A stretch of DNA of 64,000 nt, taken from contig NC_135550.1 in the NCBI RefSeq assembly GCF_964340395.1, positions 28,134,176 through 28,198,175 on the forward strand. The letters run 5' to 3'. Origin of the DNA: Glandiceps talaboti. Lineage: Eukaryota; Hemichordata; Enteropneusta; Spengelidae. Within the stretch, counting starts at the first letter, position 1. Each line of letters begins with the position of its first letter. Made by a program: the position numbers and the translations under genes. Of the stretch, positions 41,501-53,600 are shown one piece after another. The notes under the pieces were generated by a model, which worked only from the letters and a program-made list of their open reading frames with translations, did not search any database and was not told where the DNA came from.

Positions 41501-44489
41501 TGATTACCACATATACTGGCACACTAATTTTATTTCCATTTCATTACAATGCACCAAAGCATTTAGCATGGAGTCACATTGTCCAATCTATTTGTCCTAT
41601 GAATTCAAAGATATTTACAATAGCCATTTCAGCAACATAATCAACAGTAATTGCTTGAAATTCTTAATTCAAAAGTACACAAGGCCCAGTTTTATTCACC
41701 TTTTACATTCTGCAGATCAATGTAGATGAATCATAAAGTACAACAGCACCAATGGTGTTGTAGCACAACTGACTATAAGTAGAATGAGCCTTAGGGAATA
41801 ACTTTCCCTGAAAATCATAGTTCATCAAATTTCTCCAGACATTGCCATGTGAGAGTCCAACACTACTATTTCCTCTGTTAACTATTGATGTGGGTCTAAT
41901 CATGGTTGTATGTGTACTTGAGTTCCTTTCTGTTAAATGCAAGTTACATTTTTCCGTAATGCACTAAGCTTTATGACACTCCAAATATCATATCAATCTG
42001 TCTAATGTGATTGGGTTAAAATCTTTTGACCAAAACTCACATTTTACACCACCCTATATATTTCAGTTCATCAAGTTGTGCTTTAAAAAGTAGAATGCTG
42101 CATACTTAATAGCGTACATAGTAGATATACTGTTACTGTGTAATATGTAATACATATCAATATGTGTAGCAATTTCAGTTATGCTATAAAGTTTTATACA
42201 TGTAGATGGTATCATTTCAGGTCATATAAAATTGATGAAGAATATATTCCATGGAGATCATGTTTCCTTTGCATTATCGATATGAAGTTATGCCAAGATT
42301 GATTAAGCATAATTCTTTGGACAAGAGTTGCATATGACAACATTTGTAATTTACTACATAGTTATTGTTTCCTGCCTGTTTGCATTGTAACTGTACATCT
42401 CTCTATTGCCATATGTACAGATGTGTTTATTGGATCATGCAAATCAAATATTGCAATTTTTAATGTCTTTGATATAGCGCATAATTAAAAACACTGATAC
42501 ATCTCATGAAACAATTTCACTAGTTCTGTTCAGGTAATCTGAAACTCAAAGCTGCAATAAAAACAAGTATACTGTAGATCATTCAGAATTATGTTAACAT
42601 GAGTACATTATAAAAGTGCCTAAATTGTTACCACAGGGCAAGAGAAATGAAAATGAAAACAAAAAGTGTGCATGCAAACGTTATCATGGAAGAAGTTACA
42701 TGAAATTCAGTTGATATCTGAGCTTGAAGTATCTGGTTTTATAATCCTTGATGTACTAGTTAAATGATGTTTGCTACTCAATAGTTTATTCCCGGCCCAC
42801 CGTTTACTGTGTTGACCAAATTCTGGGGTTGAAGGATTACAGTTACACAGTTCTTTCAACTTTACTACATGACTGCAATAAGTCATAGTCAGCATTATGG
42901 TTCATATAAGAGATATCTTCAAAAGACTACTCTGCAAGTTGGAAATCAAGCTTTGTCTCATACTTTGTTTTTCATCCCTTGTATAAATAGTGGAAAGAAA
43001 ATGAGCAAATTGTGATCAACAAGACTGTAAAACCCATGAATATCACACAAGTACAGAATACTAATGAGAAAACCAACATCCATTTTTCATTATGAATTAT
43101 ATAAGAATTCAAGGGTTCAAAAAGTACAGGCTATACATTAGCTTGTCAACTTTGACTGCTTTCAATATAAACCTGCATGCAATGCATTGCTTGTATCACT
43201 ATTCATCAACATATCTACACATTCATTTACTGGTTAGATGACAGTTAATCTATTTAACAACCATAAGACTCCTCCATTTACAAACCCTTAAAATAATTGC
43301 AATAATGGAAAGAAATTCATCTATTGTGACCAATTCAGTTGTTGAAATTTCAATGATAAACAACAGAAAGAAAACAATTTGACAGACTTCTATACTTCAA
43401 AGTACTGCTAATACATCAGTGGATCTTCTATTCATATCCTATCACTACAAAAGAGCAGAATTGCACATGATAAGCTTCTTAAATTGCTGTGAGACAGCAA
43501 TGTTCAGTATCAAATATTGATAAGGTGCTTTGTAAAAATGTCTAGCTTGAGTATTATCTCTATAAACACACTATGACAATGAAATTCTGATGGCTTTTAC
43601 ACTTGAAGAGTTTTTTACATGAAAAGGTTTTAATATTAAAGTTCACAAAGGCCTACTATACTTCCTATACAGCCATGTCAACGTACTTTTCTTGTTAAAA
43701 TACAACATTTTAGGTCTTAAAAATGTGTTCCAGTTTCAATATCTGAGGCTACATTTGAAAGATTGATCAAATTGTAAAAGATAACTGCATCAAGAACACA
43801 ACTAGCTGAAAGCTACACCATGAGATTAAAGTGCTTTAATCAATACCTGACACGTATTCACTAGTAGTGAAGTGCTCTTTTCAGAGTCATTTACATCCAT
43901 TTTGAAGTCATTTTTCATTTTTAAGAGCTCAGGAGGGATAAAGACAGTATGTCCCACAATATGGTCACTCAAATGCTAATATCGTGGCTGATAGTTATCT
44001 TTTTTCAGTCAAGAGATCTGACTAGTGATATTGTTCATTTTCCCTTTTACTCACCATGTTGGTTAAATTGTACTATCTACAGTCATATCATACGCTGAGC
44101 TCAACTAGGCAGACATCTTGCCTGTATCTTTCCAAGGCTACGCTTTAGCAATTTTCAGATGGAAACTTCAGTTGAGATGTGGGCAGCATCACATCTTTCA
44201 TATGACCATACATATTTTCAAATGTCATCGTTTATAAGTTAAAGTAAACATGTGATGTATATTATCTATTGATCAATAATGATGAATACATTAATTGTTA
44301 TAAGAAAGAAGTTAACATTCTCATTTTTTCAAAGAGAGAACAGCCATTGTGACTATAAAGACAGCTGTAAATATTGCTAAGTACATATGTCCTGAAGAAT
44401 AAAGCTACAACTGTTACAACAGTGCCTGAAATCACACATATTTGATTTAAAAAACTGAAGTAGTAATAGAAACAATTTATCGTCAACTG

Positions 44490-44522
<33 letters not shown>

Positions 44523-46960
44523 GAAATAATGAAAATTTACAAGGGTTTGATGTAACAGTTATTGATTCATGTCTCTTTGTGTCATTTTAAAAATACCTGC
44601 AATGCTTTCTGAAGATGAGAGTAGGTTCATTCAAGGGCAAGAGACTTGTCATTAAGGCTGTCCTCCATATTGCTTTTCATAATTCACTCAGTCAGTCAGT
44701 GTGAGAAATGTATGGACACAAAGGCAGTCAATATACCTACTATCAAATACCTCCTATACTTGTGGAATAAATCTATGAAACTTAAACCAACATCAATGAA
44801 TTTGGAATGACTGAGTTTAAACTGAATCTATTTTGGTATGAATACATCAATGGTTCGTTTCAGTCAATTGGATCAATTGAGATGCAGTTTCATGCATGTT
44901 ACTGGGGAAACCATCACATTATCTTTCACCCATTTCACATCACATCCTTTCATTATGAATGTTATTTCAACTCTAATGTTAGCTGTGAGAATACCTGGGC
45001 ACATCTGACTTTCGTTTTTACACAAAACACAAACAAGTAAAAAAAAAACATTTGAATACATTTATGTTTAAACTTGGGCATTACTGAATTCTACAAAACA
45101 ACTTGAAAGGTCACAGAAAAAGAATATTAACTATTATTTAAATATTTTAATAATACTATATCATGTGTACATGACACAGTACATAATATATACATTATAT
45201 TTTAGGTATTATTTGTTTTCTACCCTTCGCATGAAATTAAATGAAAAAGCATATATCATGAAAAGAGGCTTTAGCGTACCCATTTTCAATGTTTTCATAT
45301 GCCTATCATACATGAAAATCAGATGTCATCAGAAATAATTTAGATACCAAGAAATACTTAATTCTTCATCTGGCATTTATTACCTATAAAAGAAAACAAG
45401 AATAGATTTATTTCATCTATTGGTTTACTAATGGATAGTTATCTGGGTAAATATCAGCTGTATGGATATTTCATTAAGAAATTACTCTAGGAATAATGGA
45501 AAGGGAAACCTACCTTGTCTGATCATAGGAGAGATGATACGTTAAGGATTTCATAATATAGCAAACTCATTAAATATTCATGATGGTTAAATAAGATAAC
45601 TGATTACACTGATAGTAACTGCATGTAAGATGCTGAATATCCACAAGGTCAACAAATGTCACAGTCACATATGGAACTATACTAGACAAATGGTGTTTTG
45701 TAGACCCTATGGAATTTACTCCTTTAGGAGATTTATGATCGCCTACTTTCTTGTACAATATTCAACATAAAATTGACTTTCAATCAGGTTATAAGTCTCT
45801 GTACTATAAAATAACACTGATTCAAATGATTTCATCAAGTACATTCTCTAAATCTTATTAATTTCAAGCTGGACTCAGATTCCTAGTTGCAGAGAGAACA
45901 AGATGTCCAAGGTCAGTTTTCAGTAAAATTCAAATGTACTACTAGTATAATCACTTACAAAAATGACATAAAGGGTATTAATGACAAATAACAGTTATTT
46001 TTCACTTGTTTCCTAATCACAATGTGACTGGGTAGTACAGACAATTCAAACTGTGACTTATGTTGAAAGTCCAGGTACCTTGTTAACTACTGTTTGTCAC
46101 GTTTACACACTCCCTTTGCAAACATTTCATTCCTGCTAGCTGTGAGTTCACATTTTTAACTCATCTTGTATGACCTTGAACATTAAAACACACTATTTTC
46201 ATCACCTCCCACCTAATGACATGATCATCACATTGGGTTACATGCGGAGGTTTCAAATATATCAAGAATGTTGCACTGCCTTTCTTGAATATACAATTTT
46301 AAAAAATGTTTTAAATTGTTAAGTTAATAGTACAGTCCTGCTTTAAATGTGGTGTATAATTATGAGTCGAAAATTTGAGTAGTAGTTTTATTTTAGTAGA
46401 TTTTATTATAAGGTAAGATGTCCGTACATGTTGCATTTGCACACTGTTCTGTGCATGACACCCTTGATAACAATGAGATAGTTAGAACTGTCAATGCTTT
46501 TGGTTGTCAACAATGGCTTAAAAGATTCAGTTGTCATCACATATGGGAGAGAGAGAGTGATATTCTGATTGATGTGAACATAAACCCCCACATCAGTGCA
46601 TACATGGTGAAAACACCATGTACATACACCTATGCATGTGCAATGTAACTGACATTATGTTAGAACTTTCAATCAAATTTAACAACTATTACTGCCATGA
46701 TGTATGTCTTGTCATTCAATAACAGCAAAATATAGAAACCTGACGTTACTTTCAGTTTCACAAAATGGCAGTTCTTTCCAGGTCACTGAGGTAAAGATAA
46801 ACAGATTATAACAATTTTTACAGGTGAAATAAGGGAATTTCACTTCGTGGAAATGAACAATAACATGGCGACCATATGTTGTTTTCTATTTGTTGGAGAC
46901 ATAATGCTACTTTCACAGAGATAGTAGATAAAATTCTATGGTTAATTCTAATCTATTTAT
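38573..46960. other. No gene seen
   Basis: 8.4 kb of A+T-rich sequence. A TA microsatellite lies at 44490-44516. Sequence resembling the TTTTGACC...ACATTTT part of the element at 49260 recurs near 39420 and 42020, suggesting decayed copies. No exon or ORF with support. Confidence 0.6.
44490..44516. repeat. (TA)n microsatellite, short
   Basis: About 27 bp of uninterrupted TA. Confidence 0.93.
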
Positions 46961-47099
46961 AGACCCCAAAAATAACATGAAACAGATGACATTATTTTTT
47001 CACAGTATTATATAAGTCTTAGACTATTAGTGTTGGACAACATTATTACCATATGCTTTGATATCAGAATGTATGCATTTTATGAAATTTAAATTTTCA

Positions 47100-47262
47100 T
47101 GATTTTACTCATTTTTGGTGATTTCTAGCTTTTTTAGGAAATATGATGACCCATTTTGAGAAAATGATGACACAGATAGACACACACATGTAGACACAGA
47201 CACAAACACACACACATAGTAGCCATCCCTAAAACACAACCTTCCCTTACGGAAGGTAAAAA
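47100..47262 (+). repeat. Dispersed repeat tail with GACACA tract and hairpin
   Basis: ATGATGACCCATTTTGAG, then a GACACAGATAGACACACAC tract, then CCATCCCTAAAACACAA and the stem CCTTCC-CTTAC-GGAAGG at 47240-47256, ending in TAAAA. The layout matches the other hairpin-ended elements. The sequence of the hairpin differs, so it is a separate family or a lineage variant. Confidence 0.55.
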
Positions 47263-48960
47263 CTACATATAATTAACATTAATATACACATTACAACAAA
47301 ATAGCCCCAAGGGTATTATTAAACCTTACTGATTCATTACAAAATATTAATTCATGCAATTATCATGTATTTAGGGATACAATTAAATGTCGTCACAGTT
47401 GCTATGTCAACAGTTACAGTTGCAAGCAATAATGATTATATTGCAAAATATTTTAATATTTATACCCAAATGAAAATACGATCAAAATCAGATCAATCTA
47501 CCGCAATACTTTCTGAGTTGTATACATTTCCTTCTAGACAACCCATTATAACATTATAGACAAATCTGCCAACCAGCATTTCTGTTCACTGGCATTTTGA
47601 CCAAAATTTTATTTCATACCTTCATTTGCATACCAAGGATAAGATCATCATTCCTTGAGCACTTTCTTTTCAAGACCATAGGAATATCTGAACAAAAAAT
47701 TAGACCAATTTCATGAAGCAAAATTTCAATCAAAAATCATGTAGACTGTTGCATAACATCCTAGCCAACATAAATACCACTATTGGCCCATGTATTGGCC
47801 CATTTTGCAAAGAACACATATCCAAACAAACAGACACATTAACATACCTATATAGCATACCTTCTTTCTTGATGTTTTTGTAATATGCTAAAATCAATAT
47901 GATGTAAGGATTTTTATTCAAAAGAACAATGCTGGGTCTCAAGTGAAAGACACAATTATGTTCTGCATTTGCATACAGACAGAAGGATTTTTTAAAAGAT
48001 TTTGTCACATGACTCGAGTATATCTGTGTGCATGTATGAACCTAAGTGCAATGGATCTTTGAAGTAGGAAATGTATGCACAATGTATGATTTGGGAAAGA
48101 TGGCTTATATCATACATTTACATCACCTGCATCAATAATTGAAATGAATATGACAGAAACAGAAAATTAGCATAATCTTTGGAATGCAAACATTACTGGC
48201 AATTTTAAAATATGAAATCTTGAAATGATGGATTAATGAACTTAGACAAGATCTCAAAATCACATTACAATAAGGAAGTGATAGAGGTTTGTCTCTACAC
48301 ACTTGCCATTCTTCATAAATCAATTAATCAATAAGTGATTAAATAGTGTGAAGTAATTACATGGTAATTACACAAATTGCTGTTAATTAGTGCTGTTAAG
48401 TAATGGATTATTTCAATACATGTTGCTTGTATTGTTAACCTCTCGAGAGAAAGATATGATCTATGGTGTTACTTAATTGTTATTACTATCATGTCAATGT
48501 TGTGTTCTAGGGAATCACATACAGTATTTCTTATGGTTGTATGAATTTCATTGAATTAGACATATTAAACAGAAAACCACAATGTCATGCACTTTTGCAA
48601 GGTTAGTACGAATATGACTTTATAGTAGTTTCCTTTACATATTGCAATGGCTTTACAGCACAAATGACTGCTGAAATTAATTTCCCTTTTGTTGACATTG
48701 GAAAAGCAATTAATTCACGTTTGTAGTTGTGGGTTTCATCATCCATGGTTGCCTTGGATTCAATTAATGATTTTAGAATGTCTATTTTCTTGGACGTTCC
48801 ATGTAGCAATGATAGTTGTGAAATGAAAAGATTTTCAATATAAATTTCTCAGCTATTCCCGATTCTCATATTTCATTTGACCTAAATTATTAGTTACATG
48901 ACTCTATTAGCATGACTGCAAAAAAGACATTGTGTCTTTTTAGGAATAAAATGTGCTGAC
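47263..48960. other. No gene seen
   Basis: 1.7 kb. A 20-codon minus-strand ORF at 47620-47679 ends exactly at a splice-donor-like AAG|gtatga; see findings. Nothing else to report. Confidence 0.55.
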
Positions 48961-48979
48961 CTAACCATTAAATTACACT

Positions 48980-49205
48980 TGCTATGGGTCAAGACACCAA
49001 AGCAGTTGCTATGGGCATGAATACCGGACGAAGTCCAAAGGGAATAATTGCTATAGTCACTGTTGGTAAGGACACAGTCCAACAGGAGCAGTTGCTATGG
49101 GCATGGTCACTGTTGGTAAGGACATAGTCAAAAAAGAACCATTACTATGGGCACGCTCACGCTTTGGGCATGGTCATCATTGGTAGGGACACTAATCACA
49201 GGGAC
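48980..49205. repeat. Irregular tandem array of TTGCTATGGGCATGGTCACT units
   Basis: The motif GTTGCTATGGGCATG, often followed by GTCACTGTTGGTAAGGAC, occurs about five times with decay. Partial starts are near 48980, 49007, 49047, 49091, 49141 and 49165. Single relatives occur at 39277 and 63894. Confidence 0.75.
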
Positions 49206-49259
49206 ATTGATCAGATGGTCTGCGATAAGGATTTCAGTGCTGATGTCAAGTAGTTTTAC

Positions 49260-49500
49260 TTTTTAATTAACAGTGTCCAAATCTTTTGACCTAAAACCAC
49301 ATTTTTGACCCATAAGAGCTCAAATAAAATTCTAACCAATCACTGCTGTAATTGCACAATTGGCCCAGTAGATTTTTACTTTGAAGCCATGAACACACAC
49401 ACAAACAATCTTACAGACTACCTAAAAGATGGCTACATAGTTTACTTTGCCATGTAGTCCCCTAGCACTACTGAACCTTAAAGTTCAGATGTGCTATAAA
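49260..49500 (+). repeat. Small dispersed element ending in a hairpin (copy 3)
   Basis: Starts around TGTCCAAATCTTTTGACCT and ACATTTTTGACCCAT, continues with a CACACACACAAACAAT tract at 49391, and ends with the stem-loop CTAGCACTACTGAAC-cttaaa-GTTCAGATGTGCTA at 49461-49496. This is the best-preserved hairpin of the family, with 12 of 14 stem bases paired by eye. No coding capacity. Confidence 0.65.
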
Positions 49501-51339
49501 ATTACCTCACTGAATATAAAAAACAAATATTACATTTGCATGATTTGTTTTACCACATCTTTGAAAGCACTGCATTATATTCTTTTTTTATGTCAGATGG
49601 AAATTACAGAACTCACTACTTGGGAGTTAATTGATGAGTATACCTCACATTATCCTGTGCTAGAATATTATATCATAACAACTGGTTTTTTTTGTGAAAG
49701 AGATAAAGAAGGTTGCCAAAGCAACTGAACTGCAACATCATAACGATGAGAAGAAGCTATTTTCAATGAATTAATCATCACAATGCATATGAGTGCATCA
49801 TTGAACATCACCTCTATACTACTCCTACACATTTCATCTCTGAGCTCCATCTTGTCCATCAGCCATGTAGACTACATGTAAACAAATCAGGAATTCAAAA
49901 TACTTGCAGATATACCATTTCTCAATGACAAAATCTCCAGATAAAATATGTGGATCACTTTCATCCAGTTATTTTTTACACATGTGACAAAGGAATTCTT
50001 AAGAATTCTATCACATCTAATGAGATCCTGCTATATATGTTGCAGACTGTAATTCCATATCCTTCAAGACTTATTGCACTTCAATGTAACATACGAGCCA
50101 AGAAGCCATTCTGTCACAGTTGATGATGCAAATACATTGAAGAACATGTCATCATTACTGAAGCAGGGCGCAAAACAATACTATACATTTGAAATTCACC
50201 TTAATGACCATACATAAACAATCCCAAATCTAGCACTGCTGTACATCTTAATATTGCTTGACTTCTGTTTACAGTTAAATCAAATATTGTATAAGTATAA
50301 TTTATGTTCAAAAGATCTTGTCTGATCATTTCAAAAAATATTCAGCACTTGCATATCAATAACCTATCATGATCATACAATCATATATTTCAGTCTCAAA
50401 CCATATCGGTATGTACATAGATACTACATAATAATAATATGAAACATTAATAGTAGCATATTTTGAAAACAGTGTAAATATGTTGCTCTTAAGTTGCATG
50501 TCAGTCTATTTTTTAATTTATTAGAAAATATAATTTACAATGTGCACATTTCAAGAGCAAGTTATACAGCTTGTACATTTACAACTTTTAGTGGTCATCT
50601 GTAACATTAACAGACTTAATTAGCATATAATAAATGATCCTTAATGATAATACATTGTACTCACTAGATATTGATTCCTACACTACATAACTTCACTGAA
50701 AATATATAATGGTACATTTTCATTTGTGTTATACCTATTAACTAAATTTATAAATGTCAGTATCAGATTGGAACATACACATTTCAGGAATGGAAGAGAC
50801 ATTGGTGGCAGTATAGAGATGCATTATACCTTACAAGTTTTCACCCTGCTATATGCTAAAAATGGAACTGCCAACTTGTTGCCACAGTTGGCATTAACTG
50901 TAACAACTGTCAAGTGAGATGTCTACATATCATGCTATAAAACGTTATTTACAGAGACAAAGATAATATATAACCAAGGCTACCATAAAATGTTATTTAC
51001 ATAGATAGCTAAAGATATCAATATCTTTTTATAGTTGTTTTTCCTTGCATCTCTTCCTCCTTGTAGTCTTAGCAGTCCATGCCAAGCAGCCAAATGAATA
51101 ATTCTAAAAAGGTAGGTATTAAGAGTTTTGCCAAATATTTCAATGATCATAATATCTATCTTTAGTACATGAAAGTGCAGAAAATGGGCTTCTGTAGCCA
51201 GATTGGGATTATTTACAAAAGTGTGCAAGATCACATTCATGACTGCAGGTCTAAACTTTTAGCTTTGAAGTAAGATATTGCTTAGGTCATGTCTGTTAGC
51301 AACTGTCCATCAATTTTTCTCATTTTGATGTCTCTGAAA
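49501..51339. other. No gene seen
   Basis: 1.8 kb of A+T-rich sequence without recognisable features. Confidence 0.55.
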
Positions 51340-51900
51340 ACACTCACCAATTTGTTTTGATATTTTAGTTGTGTATGTCTCTTTGGTTAAGCCTATTAAG
51401 ATTTGTTTATCCAAAGATGAAAATTACCATGATCTTATATTTTTGGTGGATTTTTTTGTTCTTGACAATTTGGTCCAAAATGAGTTTTACTTCTTCTTTG
51501 AATCCACTCATCAATTTACCTTGATGTTTAGTTTGTATGCACCTAGTATAGAGGTTTAAAACTGTATTTTGTACATTTCTCCAGCAAGTATAACACTTGC
51601 CATTTTGTATTTCTTGATATAAATGTTTGTTCTCTGATCAAAATTGATATTTTTTCACCACCTTTGAAATCATTCCTCAGTTTGCTTTGATATCATGGTC
51701 TAATGTACTGCATGGTGTTGATTCTATTCAGATTTGTTCATGGGCAGATGATGTCATTTTCTACCTAGGGCAAGTTTTCTTGTAAGTTTTGACCAAAAAA
51801 GATACTTTTGACTTTTCTGAATCAGATTTGTCACTTTGCTCAGGTATGTGATATCTACGTTCTTAGTGTTGAGTTGAGTCTATTTTTTTAAAAATTAAGA
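51340..51900. repeat. Diverged tandem repeat, about 160-bp period, 3-4 copies
   Basis: A block resembling CACTCACCAATTTGYTTTGA recurs near 51340, 51504, 51668 and 51826. Each of the last three is preceded, about 45 bp before, by a TTGRYCMAAAW block, and KATTTGTTYATS recurs between them. Spacing is about 156-166 bp. Identity is only moderate, so the array is old. Confidence 0.65.
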
Positions 51901-53169
51901 TATCTTTCATTTTCTTTTTTAGCGGATTCTTTTTTGATATTTCACACCTGACATTTGTATGAAATCTACCTGTATGTATGGCCATGTAATGGCAACAAAA
52001 TGATGGACTTAGACATATCTTGGGGACAAACTATAGAGGCAGACACAAAAAAAACTCCTTAATTCATTCTGTTTTAAGGTAATCCTAATATACAATTATT
52101 TGTAGCTCTGTACAGTTTCCTGAAGGTATTTCAAATGAAAAAAATTACCCATCTATCACATATCTATTTTGAATTTGAAAAGTGGTAAACATATGATCAG
52201 AAATCTGAAAAATACATGGAATTTTTAATTAATGTAATTGATTCATATGCTTCAATGGTACTATAACAATAAACTGAAAATACTTCTTTGGTTATCATGA
52301 GGTACTGGGTATAAGTATACACAGCAGCTCTCTGAAAGAATGAGTGTTAAACATTTACATATTAAAAATTTCATAATTGTTTACTGAAGCATGCTCAGCT
52401 GACTGCACTCCCATTTTCTCGGACGAATCACCCATTGAAATGCTTTCATCTTAACAGCTTTTAATTCTGTTTCTCACGCCTATAAGGTTAGTAAAATTTT
52501 ATGTTTTATTACACGTGGAAAAAAAATGTCATTAAAAGTAACAAGGCATATTCATCTGGTCTGGGGACAATTAAATATAAATGCTAGCAGGAGAATTTTA
52601 TTATAGTGATGTGAATTATTCATACAAGCAAACAAATTGAATTGCATGGCATACAACTTTTCCTTTCTTTATTGTTTGTTAAAATGGTACATTATGTCCC
52701 ATCAGCCATGAATGAGAAAGCCACTTTCACTACTTTCAACCTAATTGGCTTGGTTGACTTGACAGCAAGTTTGATGTATGCCACCATGTCTACATTTTAT
52801 GATTGATTAAGATTCATTACCTCATTGAGGTTACACTTTGACCTACAAACACACAGCCAATGACTCTGTAGCACATGTGAAGTTTGCCAAGTTCTAGTGT
52901 ACCTCTTGGCCAATTTGACATTCCATTAACACAGAGCAATTTCTTATGACACACCAACTTTTGAGTTCCTCTATCCCTTACTACTCACAAGAAACACCAC
53001 TATTTATCATTTTGACACACAACAAAATATTTTTGTCTTTCATTACAGGGCACATTAATATATTCTTCTTCTATATAGGATCTGGTACCATGAGAGATAG
53101 ATCTCTTACACACAGTTGAAATGATAATATAATAGTGGAAGAAATTGAAAATGAAATACTTACTTTCCA
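51901..53169. other. No gene seen
   Basis: 1.3 kb of A+T-rich sequence without recognisable features. Confidence 0.55.
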
Positions 53170-53600
53170 CAAGATTTTAAACTATTTGGCCAGCCGTTAA
53201 AATTGCCATATGTCAAAAATAGCTTGATTTGGAGAATTGACCTTGAAGGATCATGTCAAGGTCAAATTTAATGATACATGTAAATATGTAGATCATACCT
53301 GACAACATAGGGATAGACACTTGAACCAAGTCTCTATGTATTATAGTTCCTGAGCTATTGTGCAAATATCTGATTTTTATGACATTTAATATGGCCACCA
53401 TTGTCCAAATGTAGTGAAACTAAAGATCATGCATATGTGCAGTACAGTATGTCACCTTTGTACCAAATTTCAATGAATTTGGCCCATTCATGCCAGAGAT
53501 ACCAGTGCAAACAAGTAGATAGATGCATGGACTGATGCATAGAACCCAATGTATTCCCCTTGGGGATTTTTTGACAATTAACCAACTAACAATGAACCAT
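53170..53600 (+). repeat. Dispersed repeat with GACCTTGA motifs and terminal hairpin (copy 2)
   Basis: Contains ATTGACCTTGAAGGATCA and GTCAAGGTCAAAT, then TGAACCAAGTCTCTATGT, TTATAGTTCCTGAGCTATTG and ATATGGCCACCATTGTC. Then follow ATGTCACCTTTGTACCA, a GATGCATGGACTGATGCAT tract and the hairpin TCCCC-TT-GGGGA at 53555-53566. The part order matches 23700-24314. The last 130 bp match the inverse of 56240-56400. Confidence 0.7.

Noticed and set aside
46764-46791. Plus-strand ATGGCAGTTCTTTCC reading (MAVLSRSL) ending in a donor-like gtaaag
   Set aside because: The nearest acceptor leads directly to a stop, and no further plus-strand exon fits.
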